Shown: positions 21,641 through 34,041 of the stretch, piece by piece | Position numbering within the stretch: position 1 is the stretch's first letter | Layout: the number at the start of each line of letters is the position of its first letter | Assembly (NCBI GenBank): GCA_950097015.1 | Contig: CATNEN010000041.1 | Span: forward strand, 2,893,501-2,957,500 | Direction: 5' to 3' | DNA: 64,000 nucleotides | Source: Macrostomum hystrix | Taxonomy: Eukaryota > Platyhelminthes > Macrostomidae | Notes under the pieces: generated by a model | The model's database searches: none | What the model was told of the DNA's origin: nothing | Seen by the model: only the letters and a program-made list of their open reading frames with translations | Position numbers and translations under genes: made by a program

Positions 21641-23700
21641 CATCTCGCAAAATAATCGATCACTTAAACACAAATGCTATAAAAATGCGACCCAGTCTAC
21701 TGTCGCACAAACAAGAGTAGTGTATGGTGCATATGGCTTTGAATTTGCATTTGGAAAAACGCAAACGCACTGATTTAAGATTAAATTACGCCTGCATTTT
21801 CTTGGGCTTTGAATGCCAGTGAGCTTGACTGAGCCATGAGCTACTTAATCAGCCTCTGAAATTTCTGGGCGATTGTGACAGCATGTCAGCATGACGGCAT
21901 GACAGCATGACATGACAGCATGACATGACAGCATGACGGCATGACGAATTTAAGGCATAACAGCATTTCAGATTAAATCCCGAGCCATGGCCCCATGGGC
22001 AGCTGGGCGGCTGCTCCGTGGCAGGTTTGAGCAAAAGCTGCTCACCCATTTCGCAAAGTCGCTATCGAGCCTCATCATCCTCCGGCCTGAGTTCTCCTTG
22101 CCATTGGGACATTGGGCTGAGATTGCGATCTGGCAGCTGCTGGCTAGTTTAAAAAACTGAAAATGGGAGGTGCGGGAGACGGGGGCAGGGGAGCACAGCT
22201 GGGATCACAGGCCTTGGGAAATTCGGTGAGGCGGAGAGGGAAAGAAGATGGGAGTTGATTTGGGATTTGACACGAACCCGCATCGGGAACTCTGAGGGGG
22301 CGGGGCTGAATGCGCACGCCTCGTCCCAAATCCCAAATGGGATACAGATCCCCAGATCCCCGGTTTTCCCATCTGTCTCAGGAGCAGGAGTTGCCCCATT
22401 CACCTTGCCTTTCCTTCGTGACTCGCGCAGACTCGCAAATTATAAGAAACAGCTCTCTGCAGCGTCTCATTTCCGAGCAGGGGAGAGCCTTGCTTGGGTA
22501 TTAAAATCGTGATACGGGAAATTTATCCCAAGGTCTTGTTTTCCATCTCGTCCCTCCGCCGCGCCCGCTCTTGCCCGTCTCCGCTCATCTGCCGGATCCC
22601 GCCCAGGTGCAGTTTCTGTGAAAACAGATTTTCCTCCTGCTAAGCCGCTGCCACCCTGAGTCCCAGCAGGTGAAAATCCCAGCTCGCAGGCGACTGAAAC
22701 TCGAGGCATATGGGGGGGAGAAAATTCCCGAATGGATGGGAGAAGCCGACCTACGGAGGAGCTGCTGTGGCTGGCAGTCCTAAGCCTTGCAGCCCAGCTT
22801 TGAAAGCATTCACAGCCTGCCTACTACCAGTAGCCAGTAAAGTTCATCATCTGACCGGGCGCAAGAAATGCTGCTGGCTGGCGAAAGAATCGGGTCACTA
22901 TTCAAGTAGGCCTAACATTTTTGTTAAAACGGCCCTTTTTAGTGCCACATTTGCTCAAGAACAAAAACAGGCCACACAATTCTTCAGATCGATCGCTGCA
23001 GGGGACAGCTCGCGGGAAGGCCTTTTCCCCGCATCCGGGGGGGGACTGGGCCAGTGGGCTGGAGGAAGTGCTGGCTCGATTCTGGATGCACAAAATATCA
23101 GCCTCTCAGCCCCTTTGATGATGAGGAAAGGATGCAGCCTCCCTTACTCACCGCCGGGCCCAGATCTCGTGGTCTGGCTCGGGAGCTGAGGTAATTATGA
23201 ATTTTACCTGGACCGGAGAGGAGAGGAAAGTCAAAGAGGAAGTAGCCGACGAGAAGTCGAGTGAGGGGTGCCGGCCGGAGCGGCAGCCGAGGCTGCGGGG
23301 CGTTCGGGGAGAAGCGGCCGGTCGCTGATTAGGGAGGGGGCTGGGAGGGAGGAAAAGGCGGGCCAAAGACAAAGAAGATGAGGCAGGGCGGAGGCTGGGG
23401 CTCCAAGTTGTGTCAGGGTGCAGCCCCGTTAAGCCGCAAGATTTGAGCAGTGGCGAGTGGCCAGTCTGGGTGCTCAGGCCGGCCTCATTAACTGCTTTTA
23501 GCGACAGCCGCCCTGCCTGCTCGTGTCCGATGCAGCTGCCCACAGCCCAGCCTCCGCTCTCTATCAGCTCCGCTGGGCTTTGCAGAAAATATGGGACAAG
23601 GCGAGGTGCCGGGCCAGCTGGCACTGAAGGCAGAAAAGTGGGAGAAAATTAGGTAGCCAAGAGAGAATGATGGGGGAATAGGAGAGAAAAATAGAGGAAT
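21641..23700. other. Spacer without recognisable gene
   Basis: Non-repetitive sequence of mixed composition with only short ORFs of no recognisable content. A short run of GACAGCATGACATGACAGC-type repeats lies at 21880-21960. Confidence 0.4.
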
Positions 23701-23749
23701 CGAATGGAAAGGGATGTAAAGGGAAGAAAATGAAGGAAGGGAAGGAAAG

Positions 23750-24325
23750 CAGAGTAAAATAGAGGAAATGGGAAAAAGGGGAGGAAAGTAGAGGAAAGGG
23801 AAGAAAAGGGGAGGAAAGTAGAGGAAAGGGAAGAAAAGGGGAGGAAAGTAGAGGAAAGGGAAGAAAAGGGGAGGAAAGTAGAGGAAAGGGAAGAAAAGGG
23901 GAGGAAAGTAGAGGAAAGGGAAGAAAAGGGGAGGAAAGTAGAGGAAAGGGAAGAAAAGGGGAGGAAAGTAGAGGAAAGGGAAGAAAAGGGGAGGAAAGAA
24001 GAGGAAAGGGAAGAAAAGGGGAGGAAAGTAGAGGAAAGGAAAGAAAAGGGGAGGAAAGTAGAGGAAAGGGAAGAAAAGGGGAGGAAAGTAGAGGAAAGGG
24101 AAGAAAAGGGGAGGAAAGTAGAGGAAAGGGAAGAAAAGGGGAGGAAAGTAGAGGAAAGGGAAGAAAAGGGGAGGAAAGTAGAGGAAAGGGAAGAAAAGGG
24201 GAGGAAAGTAAAGGAAAGGGAAGAAACGAAGAGGAAAGTAGAGGAAAGGGGAGAAAAGGGGAGGAAAGTAGAGGAAGGGAAGAAATGGGGAGGAAAGTAG
24301 AGGAAAGGGGAAGAAAGAAAGAAAA
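23750..24325. repeat. 30-bp purine minisatellite
   Basis: About 18 copies of a 30-bp all-purine-biased unit with core GAGGAAAGTAGAGGAAAGGG followed by AAGAAAAGGG. A tract this long and purine-pure could adopt triplex DNA; that is inference. Confidence 0.95.
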
Positions 24326-26160
24326 TGGGAGGAGAAGGGAGGAAAGGTGAGGAACCTCCTTTTATTTGGCCTCAAAAAAGAATCTTGCTCAAATAGGAAG
24401 AAAGATTAAAGTGAAGGAACTGATCGCAACAGAGATGAAGAGAAAATGGTTTGGCAACGATGGATGATGCGAGATAGCAGGGGCTGAGCACGCGGGGGCT
24501 GCTAGGCACAGCGGTAAGGTGCTCAGATAGCAGCAGCAGCAAGTTGGACAGGGGAGGCGGGGACAAGAGCTGAATGCGGGCCTGTAGCGCACACGCAGCC
24601 CGAGCAATTCGCAGCGGCCTGTTTCTAAGAAAGCTGGCTGAGCGAGCGGGCCGAACCGTCCTGGGGGTGCATTCGACAAGGCCCGGAGAGAGTGCCTGCT
24701 GTGCGAAGGAGACAGCCAGGGAGGGAGGTGGGTGGCCTCCCGCTGCTGCTCCCTTTCCCCTCGATTCCCAAAGGAGGAGGCGGCGACGGCTGCGGCAGGC
24801 CGGGAGGGCCGGAGTAGTTGCTAAGCAACGGGCTGCTGGTCCGGCCGAGCAGCCGAGTCTGAGGAGGTGGTGGCAGCAGCGAAGAAGGCCGTCCAGCCGG
24901 CTGCTGGCCCGCAGAGAACTGGGGATGGCTTGGGAGGCCGGGGCGGGTGATCGCTGCGGGATCGGGGTGGGGATATCGATTTTCCCAGTGCTCTCACCGG
25001 CCCGCGGCCTGTGAGCAGGGCGGGCTGGCAGTGTGGGACGTTGCGTGCACGGCAGCTCAGAGCAGCCCGAGCTGACCGGGTGGCGCCTCCTCCTCCTCAC
25101 TCAGGGCGAAGCCGCTGGCGGCCTCTGCGATCGCGGGCCGCGGGAGGAGGGCGGCCCCTCTCCCTGAGCTCCCATCTCCCATCTGCCTTATCCCCGCATA
25201 GGAGAGGCCTACTTCCCTGCGTCTCCCAACCGTGCTCAGCTTTTGCGTGCGAAATCCCCGCTGCCCGCACGCAGAGAAGCTCCCATCCCATCCCCTCCCT
25301 CAATCTGCCGAATTCTCCCCCCGAGCCGGCTGAGCTTGCCAACTCTGAGTCACCGAGGCGCAACCGAAAGCCCTCAGCGCTGCGGCCCGGGTGCGGGGCT
25401 AGGGAGGCGTTCGCCGGCCGGCCCAGTGCTCGGAGCCGCAGAATCCCAGCGGATCCTCTGCTGTCCCCAATCAATTCCCGAGTCCCAGGGCTCGGGCTCA
25501 TTGCCCTGCAGTTGCCAGAGTCTGTCAAAGGTGAGAGGGGCCGGCTGGCAAAGACTGTCTCATTGTGAGGCAAAGAATGAGAATGGAACGCGGCGTTGCG
25601 GAAATCATTCACTTCGGCAATGGCTTAGCCAGCTGCGCGATGCCATTGGGGGGCTGGCGGCGCCGGCGCCCTACACAGGGAAGGAAATCTTTAAAGAAGG
25701 CCCTGGCGGTTGCGTCAGATGTGCCGAGGAGACGCCAAGTGGGCGGCTAAGAGGAAAATCGAGCATTGAATTCGAGCCCCACCCACCCCTCTCCGCTGGG
25801 CTCCATTTGGCCACACCGGGGCCCTCCATTGTCTCTCCCTGCCGTGAGTGAGACCAGGCGATTCCGGCTGCGTTGAAACCTGAGGCCCGCCGGGTGGTCC
25901 CCATGCAGGAAGGAGTCATTGTGCGTGGATAGCACAGACCAGGCCGCATTATGCAAAGAGGGCCTTCCTGTCCGTCTCCCTGCCGGCCAATTTCAGAAAT
26001 CCGATCTGCAGGCCGACTCCCCACACTGCACGGCTCTCGGGTTTCACCATTTTGGCAACGCTTTTTACCTTGCTTTTGGTATCTTCTTCTGAAGGAATGC
26101 TTTTTGGTGGATACAACAAGAGTGTATAGGACTTGCTACGCCAAGTTTTTCATTCTGACA
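24326..26160. other. GC-rich, CpG-rich spacer
   Basis: Stretches at about 24550-25560 are rich in GC and CpG, like a promoter region or CpG island. ORFs here are open because of composition. I find no conserved domain or consistent exon chain. Confidence 0.4.
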
Positions 26161-26169
26161 GCTTCACCG

Positions 26170-27075
26170 GCTTCCCTCTCTCTCCTCTCCATCCCTCTCC
26201 CCTGTCACCTCTCCATCCCTCTCTCCTGTCTCCTCTCCATCCCTCTCCCCTGTCTCCTCTCCATCCCTCTCCCCTGTCACCTCTCCATCCCTCTCTCCTG
26301 TCTCCTCTCCATCCCTCTCCCCTGTCACCTCTCCATCCCTCTCCCCTGTCTCCTCTCCATCCCTCTCTCCTGTCTCCTCTCCATCCCTCTCCCCTGTCAC
26401 CTCTCCATCCCTCTCTCCTGTCTCCTCTCCATCCCTCTCCCCTGTCACCTCTCCATCCCTCTCCCCTGTCTCCTCTCCATCCCTCTCTCCTGTCTCCTCT
26501 CCATCCCTCTCCCCTGTCACCTCTCCATCCCTCTCTCCTGTCTCCTCTCCATCCCTCTCCCCTGTCACCTCTCCATCCCTCTCCCCTGTCTCCTCTCCAT
26601 CCCTCTCTCCTGTCTCCTCTCCATCCCTCTCCCCTGTCTCCTCTCCATCCCTCTCCCCTGTCACCTCTCCATCCCTCTCTCCCCCGTCTTCCCACTTCCC
26701 TGTCTGCTCTACATCCCTCTCTCCCCTGTCTTCCCACTTCCCTGTCTCCTCTCCATCCCTCTCTCCCCTGTCCCACTTACCTGTCTCCTCTCCATCCCTC
26801 TCTCCCCCTGTCTCCTCTCCATCCCTCTCCCCTGTCTCCTCCCCATCCCTCTCTCCCCTGTCTTCCCACTTCCCTGTCTCCTCTCCATCCCTCTCTCCCC
26901 TGTCTTCCCACTTCCCTGTCTGCTCTCCATCCCTCTCTCCCCTCTCTCCTCTCCATCCCTCTCTCCCCTCTCTCCTCTCCATCCCTCTCTCCCCTATCTC
27001 CTCTCCATCCCTCTCTCCCCTGTCTTTCCACTCTCCTGTCTCCTCGCCATCCCTCTCTCCCCATCTCCATCTCTC
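26170..27075. repeat. 24-bp pyrimidine minisatellite
   Basis: About 36 copies of a 24-bp unit with core CTCTCCATCCCTCTCCCCTG, alternating TCTCC and TCACC. The unit is a multiple of three, so long ORFs on both strands are artefacts. Confidence 0.95.
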
Positions 27076-29155
27076 CTTGTCTCCTCTCTCGCCCTCTGTC
27101 CTAATCTCCTCCTCTGTCTCTCCTTGTCTCCCTGTCTCCCTCTTTTCTTCTCCACCTCTTTGGATCTTTCACCGCATCCCTCTTTCCCCATTTTTCTCCA
27201 CCGCCTCTCTTCTCTTCTCTCCCCTCTCCCTAGCTTGGCCCCTCAGCAAGGTTATCGCAGCGCCAAGTCAGAGCAATCCTAATGCTGTGGCATCGAGGCC
27301 TCCTAAACGCAGCACTCCAAATCTAAATTAAAACTCTCAAGTCGGGGGGGCGGCTGTTCCCGGCTTGTTTCTCCTCCGGAGTGAAGCACAGCGGGGACGT
27401 CAATCAGGGCTTCACATCCAGCCCCTTCCCTGCATAGGGACGTGTAAGAGGGTGAGCAGAGTGAAGCGAGCACGGCTGGCTGCCTGACTGCGGCCGGCTA
27501 CTCAGCGGGTCGCCCGCCACTCCCAGGCCGTCTCCCCTGCTGCTCCCAAGTCTCCGCTGCCTCCATCGCCCCAAGGCAGTCCGCAGAGAATGGCGAGTGA
27601 AGCAAGTGAGGGAGATGGCAGGGACGGGAGAAGCGCAGCAGCGCGGGGGGGTTATTAGAGGGGATGCGGCGAGACCGACTCGATGCAGAGCTGCGGGACG
27701 GGCCGAGTGGCTCGAGGTGCTCCGCTCATCGTCGGCTTCCCGTGGGCAGCGGCGCAAACTCATGAGCAGCCATGGGAGCAGTATGGCGGGCAAATCCTTT
27801 GCTTTTATCCCCGTTTTCCGTGTCCCAAAGCTTTCTATCAGTGTTTTGCCTGACTGTCAGCCTAAGTCTCTACCTGCCACTAATTCCCCAGCCACCCACC
27901 CCACCCACCTGACTCCCTCGGTGAGCGGCTCAGCGGGGCAGGTGGCCCAGCCTCAAATTCGCGAGGCAGCGCCGGCAAGAATCCCGCGAGAATCTCCGAG
28001 CCGAGGCCATGCGGGCCAACAATGGAGGGCCGGGGGTGGCTCGCACCAGCATCTCAGATGCGCCAGGTTAATTAAAGCCAACAGCAGCCTCACCGGTATG
28101 GCTACAGCAACACCTTCCAGCCGTTTCTTGCTTCCGTGTAAGAAGGAATAATTGAGCTGCGGCTATGAATGGGAGGCCGGGCCTGATTCAGCCGCATTCT
28201 GCACCTGGGAAAGCAGATTGGTGCGGGCAGAGGCAGCGGCAGTCCCGCCCACTCCAAATCTGTGCACTGCTGCATTCAAACATGAAACAAAAAATGGCTG
28301 GGTTTGATTTCCAGTTTTTTTTCCTGCCTGCAGGGCCTACGGGCTGCTCTGTCGTATCCGGGGGCCGGCACTGAAGGATTTGGCAAACAGACTCCCGGCC
28401 AGAATGCTCAAATCCCATCTTCTTTTCTTCTTGAGTCGAGGCTGCGGGCCCTGCTCAGCTCGTGACTCATCATCAGATTTTTGTCCCGGAAACTGAAGGC
28501 TAAATCCAGGGGATCGGAGCATTTTTAGTTAGCAGAGGCCGATGGGCAAACTGGGAATTCTAAGAAACGGGGGAAGAAAGAGGCCCCGCGGAGCGAGCCG
28601 AGTAGGGCGGCTGTGGCGGGCCCGTAATTAGCGGGCCAGTCGTGTTGGACCACCTGCCGCACCTTGTCCCAGCGCACACAAACAACAGCCACAGGCCCTG
28701 CGATAGGGGAAATCTTTCAAATATTCCTCATCTTTGACAGGGAGAGTTTTGGCTGGGCTGTGCTTGCAACACTGGACAAAGACTTGCCCTTGGTTTGCTC
28801 TGTCATCGCGAAAATGACACAATCAAACAAAGACCCACTAAGCTAGCCCAGCGAGAGCGCCGTAGGGGCCGCGCGGTAATGGCGGTTGCGCAAGCGTTTG
28901 TGCAAGCGGCCTTTCAAAGGCGGGCCAATTTCGCGCATCTGGCATTGCGTCACACGAGCTCAGTGACACGGAAACATTTTTGCCTGACCGCCCAAGCCTC
29001 ACTTTGTGCGAGCAGCGAGTGGGACCCAATGTGCGAATGGCTGGGCTAAACTACTGTGGGGTCGCTACTAAAAGTTCAGCCAATGAGCTGGAATGTACCA
29101 GGCCTGTGAGCCCAGCTTTGTGATGCAAGACAACTCGTGTCAGTGGACAGCATGA
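27076..29155. other. Spacer without recognisable gene
   Basis: Mixed CT-rich, GC-rich and unique sequence. No exon chain or RNA gene that I can support. Confidence 0.4.
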
Positions 29156-29157
29156 AC

Positions 29158-29855
29158 GCTGGGATCAGTCAGATGGGACTTTTGTAGTCTAGCAGAATGG
29201 GATCAGTGAGATGGGACTTTTGTAGGCTAGCAGAATGGGATCAGTCAGATGGGACTTTTGTAGGCTAGCAGAATGGGATCAGTGAGATGGGACTTTTGTA
29301 GGCTAGCAGAATGGGATCAGTCAGATGGGACTTTTGTAGGCTAGCAGAATGGGATCAGTCAGATGGGACTTTTGTAGGCTAGCAGAATGGGATCAGTGAG
29401 ATGGGACTTTTGTAGGCTAGCAGAATGGGATCAGTCAGATGGGACTTTTGTTGGCTATCAGAATGGGATCAGTCAGATGGGAATTTTGTAGGCTAGCAGA
29501 ATGGGATCAGTGAGATGGGACTTTTGTAGGCTAGCAGAATGGGATCAGTGAGATGGGACTTTTGTAGGCTAGCAGAATGGGATCAGTGAGATGGGACTTT
29601 TGTAGGCTAGCAGAATGGGATCAGTCAGATGGGACTTTTGTTGGCTATCAGAATGGGATCAGTCAGATGGGAATTTTGTAGGCTAGCAGAATGGGATCAG
29701 TGAGATGGGACTTTTGTAGGCTAGCAGAATGGGATCAGTGAGATGGGACTTTTGTAGGCTAGCAGAATGGGATCAGTGAGATGGGACTTTTGTAGGCTAG
29801 CAGAATGGGATCAGTGAGATGGGACTTTTGTAGGCTAGCAGAATGGGATCAGTGG
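29158..29855. repeat. 38-bp minisatellite
   Basis: About 18 copies of a unit with core GATGGGACTTTTGTAGGCTA followed by GCAGAATGGGATCAGTGA. The CAGTCAG and CAGTGAG variants alternate in blocks, and a three-unit block with GTTGGCTATC recurs. Confidence 0.95.
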
Positions 29856-30678
29856 GTGACTGAAAGGTGTGCAGGCAGTGCATGCAGTGGCAGTGTAACC
29901 AGAGCGGAAAACTCTGGATCAGGCACTGGAGCCAGAAGGCATTGGGTGGCCGAGTTCGGGCCCAGTTTTGGGAGCAGGGAATGCGGCAGTTCACAATGGC
30001 AGAGAGCTTAGAAAAGCATTCGAGGAAAAAGCAACAGGCCTGGTGCAATGGCCAGGGCCTCCACTTCCCGGTTGTAAATGAAGGCAGCAATTGCACGGGC
30101 TCTAGATTGCCGGGCACTGCTTTTAGCCCCTGGGTCGGAACAGTAAATGAAAATAATTGAAGAACGCCATGCCCACCATATAATGCGATTTGACAAGAGG
30201 AAAGTCGAGTCGAGCCACTTCCCACCCAGTCAGTTACAAACTGGCCAGAGGACACATCTGCCCCAGCGAGACCACGTGCAGTGGGCCCCAGACAGCTGAA
30301 AGGCACCATGACAGGGAAGAAGAGACTTTAAAGCATCATGTCACGGCCAGAGATGGAGAGAGTGCGCGGGTCTATCGGAGGACTTTGTGTGGCCCTCAGC
30401 CATAGCGCTGAGCCGCAGAGGACTACCGAAGCTTTCCTCACTGCTTTCGCAAGCCTCCGAGGCTTCGGAGCTCTGCTTGGGGTAGGGGGGGGACGCACGG
30501 GCAGAGGGCTCGCGCGGAGGATGGGGTGGGCGACGTCTGGGGGCGGGGGCAAAGGGAGGGAAGAAGCTGAGGGACTCGAGAGCTGGCGAGGCAGGGGGGC
30601 GGCCTCCCCAGGCCAAGGCCAGGGGCCCCGGTTGGCTGGGGCTGCCGGGGGGTCCGGCAGACTGGGGGGTCGGGCAGG

Positions 30679-30686
30679 TTATAAAA
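30679..30686 (+). promoter_or_regulatory. TATA box of a candidate promoter
   Basis: TTATAAAA in GC-rich context (GGGCAGGTTATAAAATGC). About 180 nt downstream is an ATG followed after 13 nt by a consensus donor (30864-30876, then GTGAGTTTGG). This suggests a first exon of a + strand gene whose remaining exons I cannot identify with confidence. Confidence 0.35.
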
Positions 30687-30863
30687 TGCAAGGCTCCGGG
30701 GAGGCACAGGAACACTGAACAGTCCGGCCTCACATCCCCGCTCCGCCTGCTCGCCAAACCGGGTTTTGAGTTATCCCCACAGCGAGAAATAATATCCCCA
30801 ACACACTGGTGCGCATCTGTGCCATTGCTGGCTGTTCGCGCCAGAACTGTCGCGCCTCTCGCA

Positions 30864-30876
30864 ATGACTCCAGCAG
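30864..30876 (+). CDS. Candidate first coding exon (MTPA), gene unknown
   Basis: ATG ACT CCA GCA G followed by GTGAGT, phase 1, downstream of the TATA box at 30679. A phase-compatible open segment at 35494-35582 would continue the frame. The link is speculative, because the acceptor there lacks a pyrimidine tract. Confidence 0.2.
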
Positions 30877-30886
30877 GTGAGTTTGG

Positions 30887-32280
30887 AATAATTTATAAGC
30901 CAAGAACCCGGCTCCCGACCTGTCCCTCCCCGAAGGCTCGCGCGTGTAGGCACAACTTTGGCATCCACTGCTGGTCTTATTCCGCTATGCGAAGCAGCCG
31001 GCCCAGGGCCGCCCTCCTCGAACTCCGCCGCCCTCCGCAGCTCCGATCCCAAAGCCCAGCCCGCCAGCTGCTCCGAACTGCCCCAGGCCCAGCTCCCGGC
31101 TCGACTTAGCGGACTTCGCTAAGGACGCAGCCGGGGCTGGGACTGCGGAGGCCGGGGCAACTCGCGGCTGGTCGGGGGAGCCGAGCGGACCGCGGTGGCG
31201 ACATCGCCGAGGAACTCGGGCGGTCCGCAATGGCCTCGGCCAAATAAGGCACGCGGTGAATGCCAGTGATGCGCCGCTGATCGGCTCCCCGAACCCCAGA
31301 CAATGTGAAAAGTGGCCAGTTTCTACTATGAGTAGAGTACTGTGCAAATATCGGCACAGCCAAGCCGGCGGCAAATATAATATCACAGCCTCCTAAAACA
31401 GAACTGTCAACTGTCTTGTGTTTTGTTTTCTTGATTTCTGAAATAATTTGAATCAACCGGAGAGCAAGCCCAAAGTTACTGGTGGAATTAATCAAAATCA
31501 ACAGCTATTCGATATGCAAAGCACAGATATACGAGTCAATGCAGCTGTTTTCTATTTACTATTACTATTTGCAACTATTGACTGATCACAAATACAGCAT
31601 ACACAGTATATGATAGTCTGCTCACAGTGGACCCAATAAGACAGACAGCAGAGGCGGGCAGACAAAATGGCTCAGCTGTACAGTGTGGGAGCGCGAAGGT
31701 AAAAATTGCGGACTGAGATGAGCAGAGACTGGGCGGATCACAGACAGGATTAGCATGGGATTATGAGGCAAAATTAGTGAGAGAAATTGGACAAATCAAG
31801 CCCGTCTGTTATTTGGTCGGGTCGCATTGGATATGACAGCTGCTAAAATGCAGCTCAGAGAACTCAAAGCAGTTCGCGTGAGCACCGCATGCAATACGGC
31901 CGCGGCTGATAAGTCTGCGAGTAGAAAATTCACCGCAATCTGACAGATCAACTGAGATTTGACAGCAGCAATGCACCATCAGGCCACAATGGACAGCATC
32001 GGCCTCCTTAACTATTTTTATATTCCGATAACAGGCTCGCCCGGTCGATATGAGTAGTATGGGGCAGAAAAAACAGCGAAAATTCTGTTAAAGAGTTTCT
32101 ACATTTTCTGGACTTTTTGGGGCCAATCGATTAGTGAAATACCGTAAAAATAAAACCAGTGCCACCATGCACATTGAAGAAGAATGTCACCTATCGATCG
32201 ATAGCGATAAAACCAATTATTAGTGCAGCAAGTTATTGTGATGAAAAGGCAATTCGAAATTTGAACTTCTGGGAATCATA
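30887..32280. other. Spacer or intron, no recognisable gene
   Basis: GC-rich to 31200, then AT-richer. Contains the dispersed inverted repeat CTACT-ATG-AGTAG at 31323-31335. Confidence 0.4.
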
Positions 32281-32281
32281 A

Positions 32282-32965
32282 TAGCAGTGGCTTTCACCCA
32301 GCTGACACACTGGCTTCCACCCAGCTGACACACTGGCTTCCACCCAGCTGATACACTGGCTTCCACCCAGCTGACACACTGGCTTCCACCCAGCTGATAC
32401 ACTGGCTTCCACCCAGCTGATACACTGGATTCCACCCAGCTGACACACTGGCTTCCACCCAGCTGATACACTGGCTTCCACCCTGCTGATACACCGGCTT
32501 CCACCCTGCTGATACACTGGCTTCCACCCTGCTGATACACTGGCTTCCACCCTGCTGATACACTGGCTTCCACCCTGCTGATACACTGGCTTCTACCCAG
32601 CTGACACACTGGCTTCCACCCAGCTGACACACTGGCTTCCACCCAGCTGATACACTGGCTTCCACCCTGCTGATACACTGGCTTCCACCCTGCTGATACA
32701 CTGGCTTCCACCCTGCTGATACACTGGCTTCTACCCAGCTGACACACTGGCTTCCACCCAGCTGACACACTGGCTTCCACCCAGCTGATACACTGGCTTC
32801 CACCCAGCTGATACACTGGCTTCCACCCAGCTGATACACTGGCTTCCACCCAGCTGATACACTGGCTTCCACCCAGCTGATACACTGGCTTCCACCCAGC
32901 TGATACACTGGCTTCCACCCAGCTGATACATTGGATTTCACCCAGCTGATACACTGGATTCCACG
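32282..32965. repeat. 23-bp minisatellite
   Basis: About 29 copies of a 23-bp unit with core CACACTGGCTTCCACCCAGC. Variants are CTGACA, CTGATA and CCCTGCTG, arranged in a duplicated block at about 32585-32740. Confidence 0.95.
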
Positions 32966-33539
32966 CATAAGGCAAATAGGCAAAGCAAGCAGGTAAAAAA
33001 TGAGAATGAATAGAACAGCTGAGAAGGTCATCGCCGCTTAGATTCGACTGCACTTCTGACAGGCGAGGCCGAGGGCGACGGCGAGGGCGAGAGGTGGCGC
33101 AGGGCGCGGGGCAGTCGGGAGAGAAGGCCGCGCGGCCTTGGCGAAGCTGCAGCCGGCGGGGTGGCAGGCCGGCTGTTCAGACGGTCGAAGTCGGAGGCCG
33201 CAGCGGTGGGACTCGATGATAGCGCTGGCGAGGCGGCTGCGGGCAGGTTTCGGCAGTGGTGGCGGGCTGATTATGTACAGCTCGAGACTGAGGCTTAGCA
33301 GAGGAAAACACAGACAAGCTGTTATGTGACACTACTTACAACGGTTATTTAGCTTGATAATAAACAAGGTCACATCAAAAGGCACTTGTGGCTACACTAG
33401 ATTAATGAACAAGTATATCAATTGCTAGTACATAAGTAGCTGGCTTCGAGAAGTCCTTGGTTAAAAGTTGAGGAATTTTAGCGTGGCAGACAGACGGACA
33501 TCAAACCAAACAAAAAACAACAGAAAGACCCATCACCGA

Positions 33540-33990
33540 CACCCACCCAGCACAGACACCCAGCACAGACACCCAGCACAGACTACCCGCACAGACACTT
33601 AGCACAGACACCCAGCACAGACTACCCGCACAGACACCCAGCAGACACCCAGCACAGACACCCGCACAGACACTCAGCACAGACACCCAGCACAGACACC
33701 GAGCACAGACACCCAGCACAGACACCCAGCACAGACACCCAGCACAGACACCCAGCACAGACACCCAGCACAGACACCCAGCACAGACTACCCGCACAGA
33801 CACCCAGCAGACACCCAGCACAGACACCCGCACAGACACTCAGCACAGACACCCAGCACAGACACCGAGCACAGACACCCAGCACAGACACCCAGCACAG
33901 ACACCCAGCACAGACACCCAGCACAGACACCCAGCACAGACACCCAGCACAGACACCCAGCACAGACACCCAGCACAGACACCCAGCACA
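33540..33990. repeat. 13-bp minisatellite
   Basis: About 33 copies of CAGCACAGACACC, with a longer block holding the CCCGCACAGAC variant present twice. Confidence 0.95.
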
Positions 33991-34041
33991 GACACAAGCA
34001 GAACAAACAAACGGGTGACGGGCAGGCAGAGGCGAAAGAGA

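Noticed and set aside
24550-25560. GC-rich ORFs of 145-240 codons
   Set aside because: Open on several frames at once because of high GC; Arg/Pro/Ser-rich without domain pattern or exon chain.
25951-27282. 443-codon and other ORFs in CT-rich DNA
   Set aside because: Compositional and repeat artefacts: Leu/Ser/Pro-only translations in all frames.
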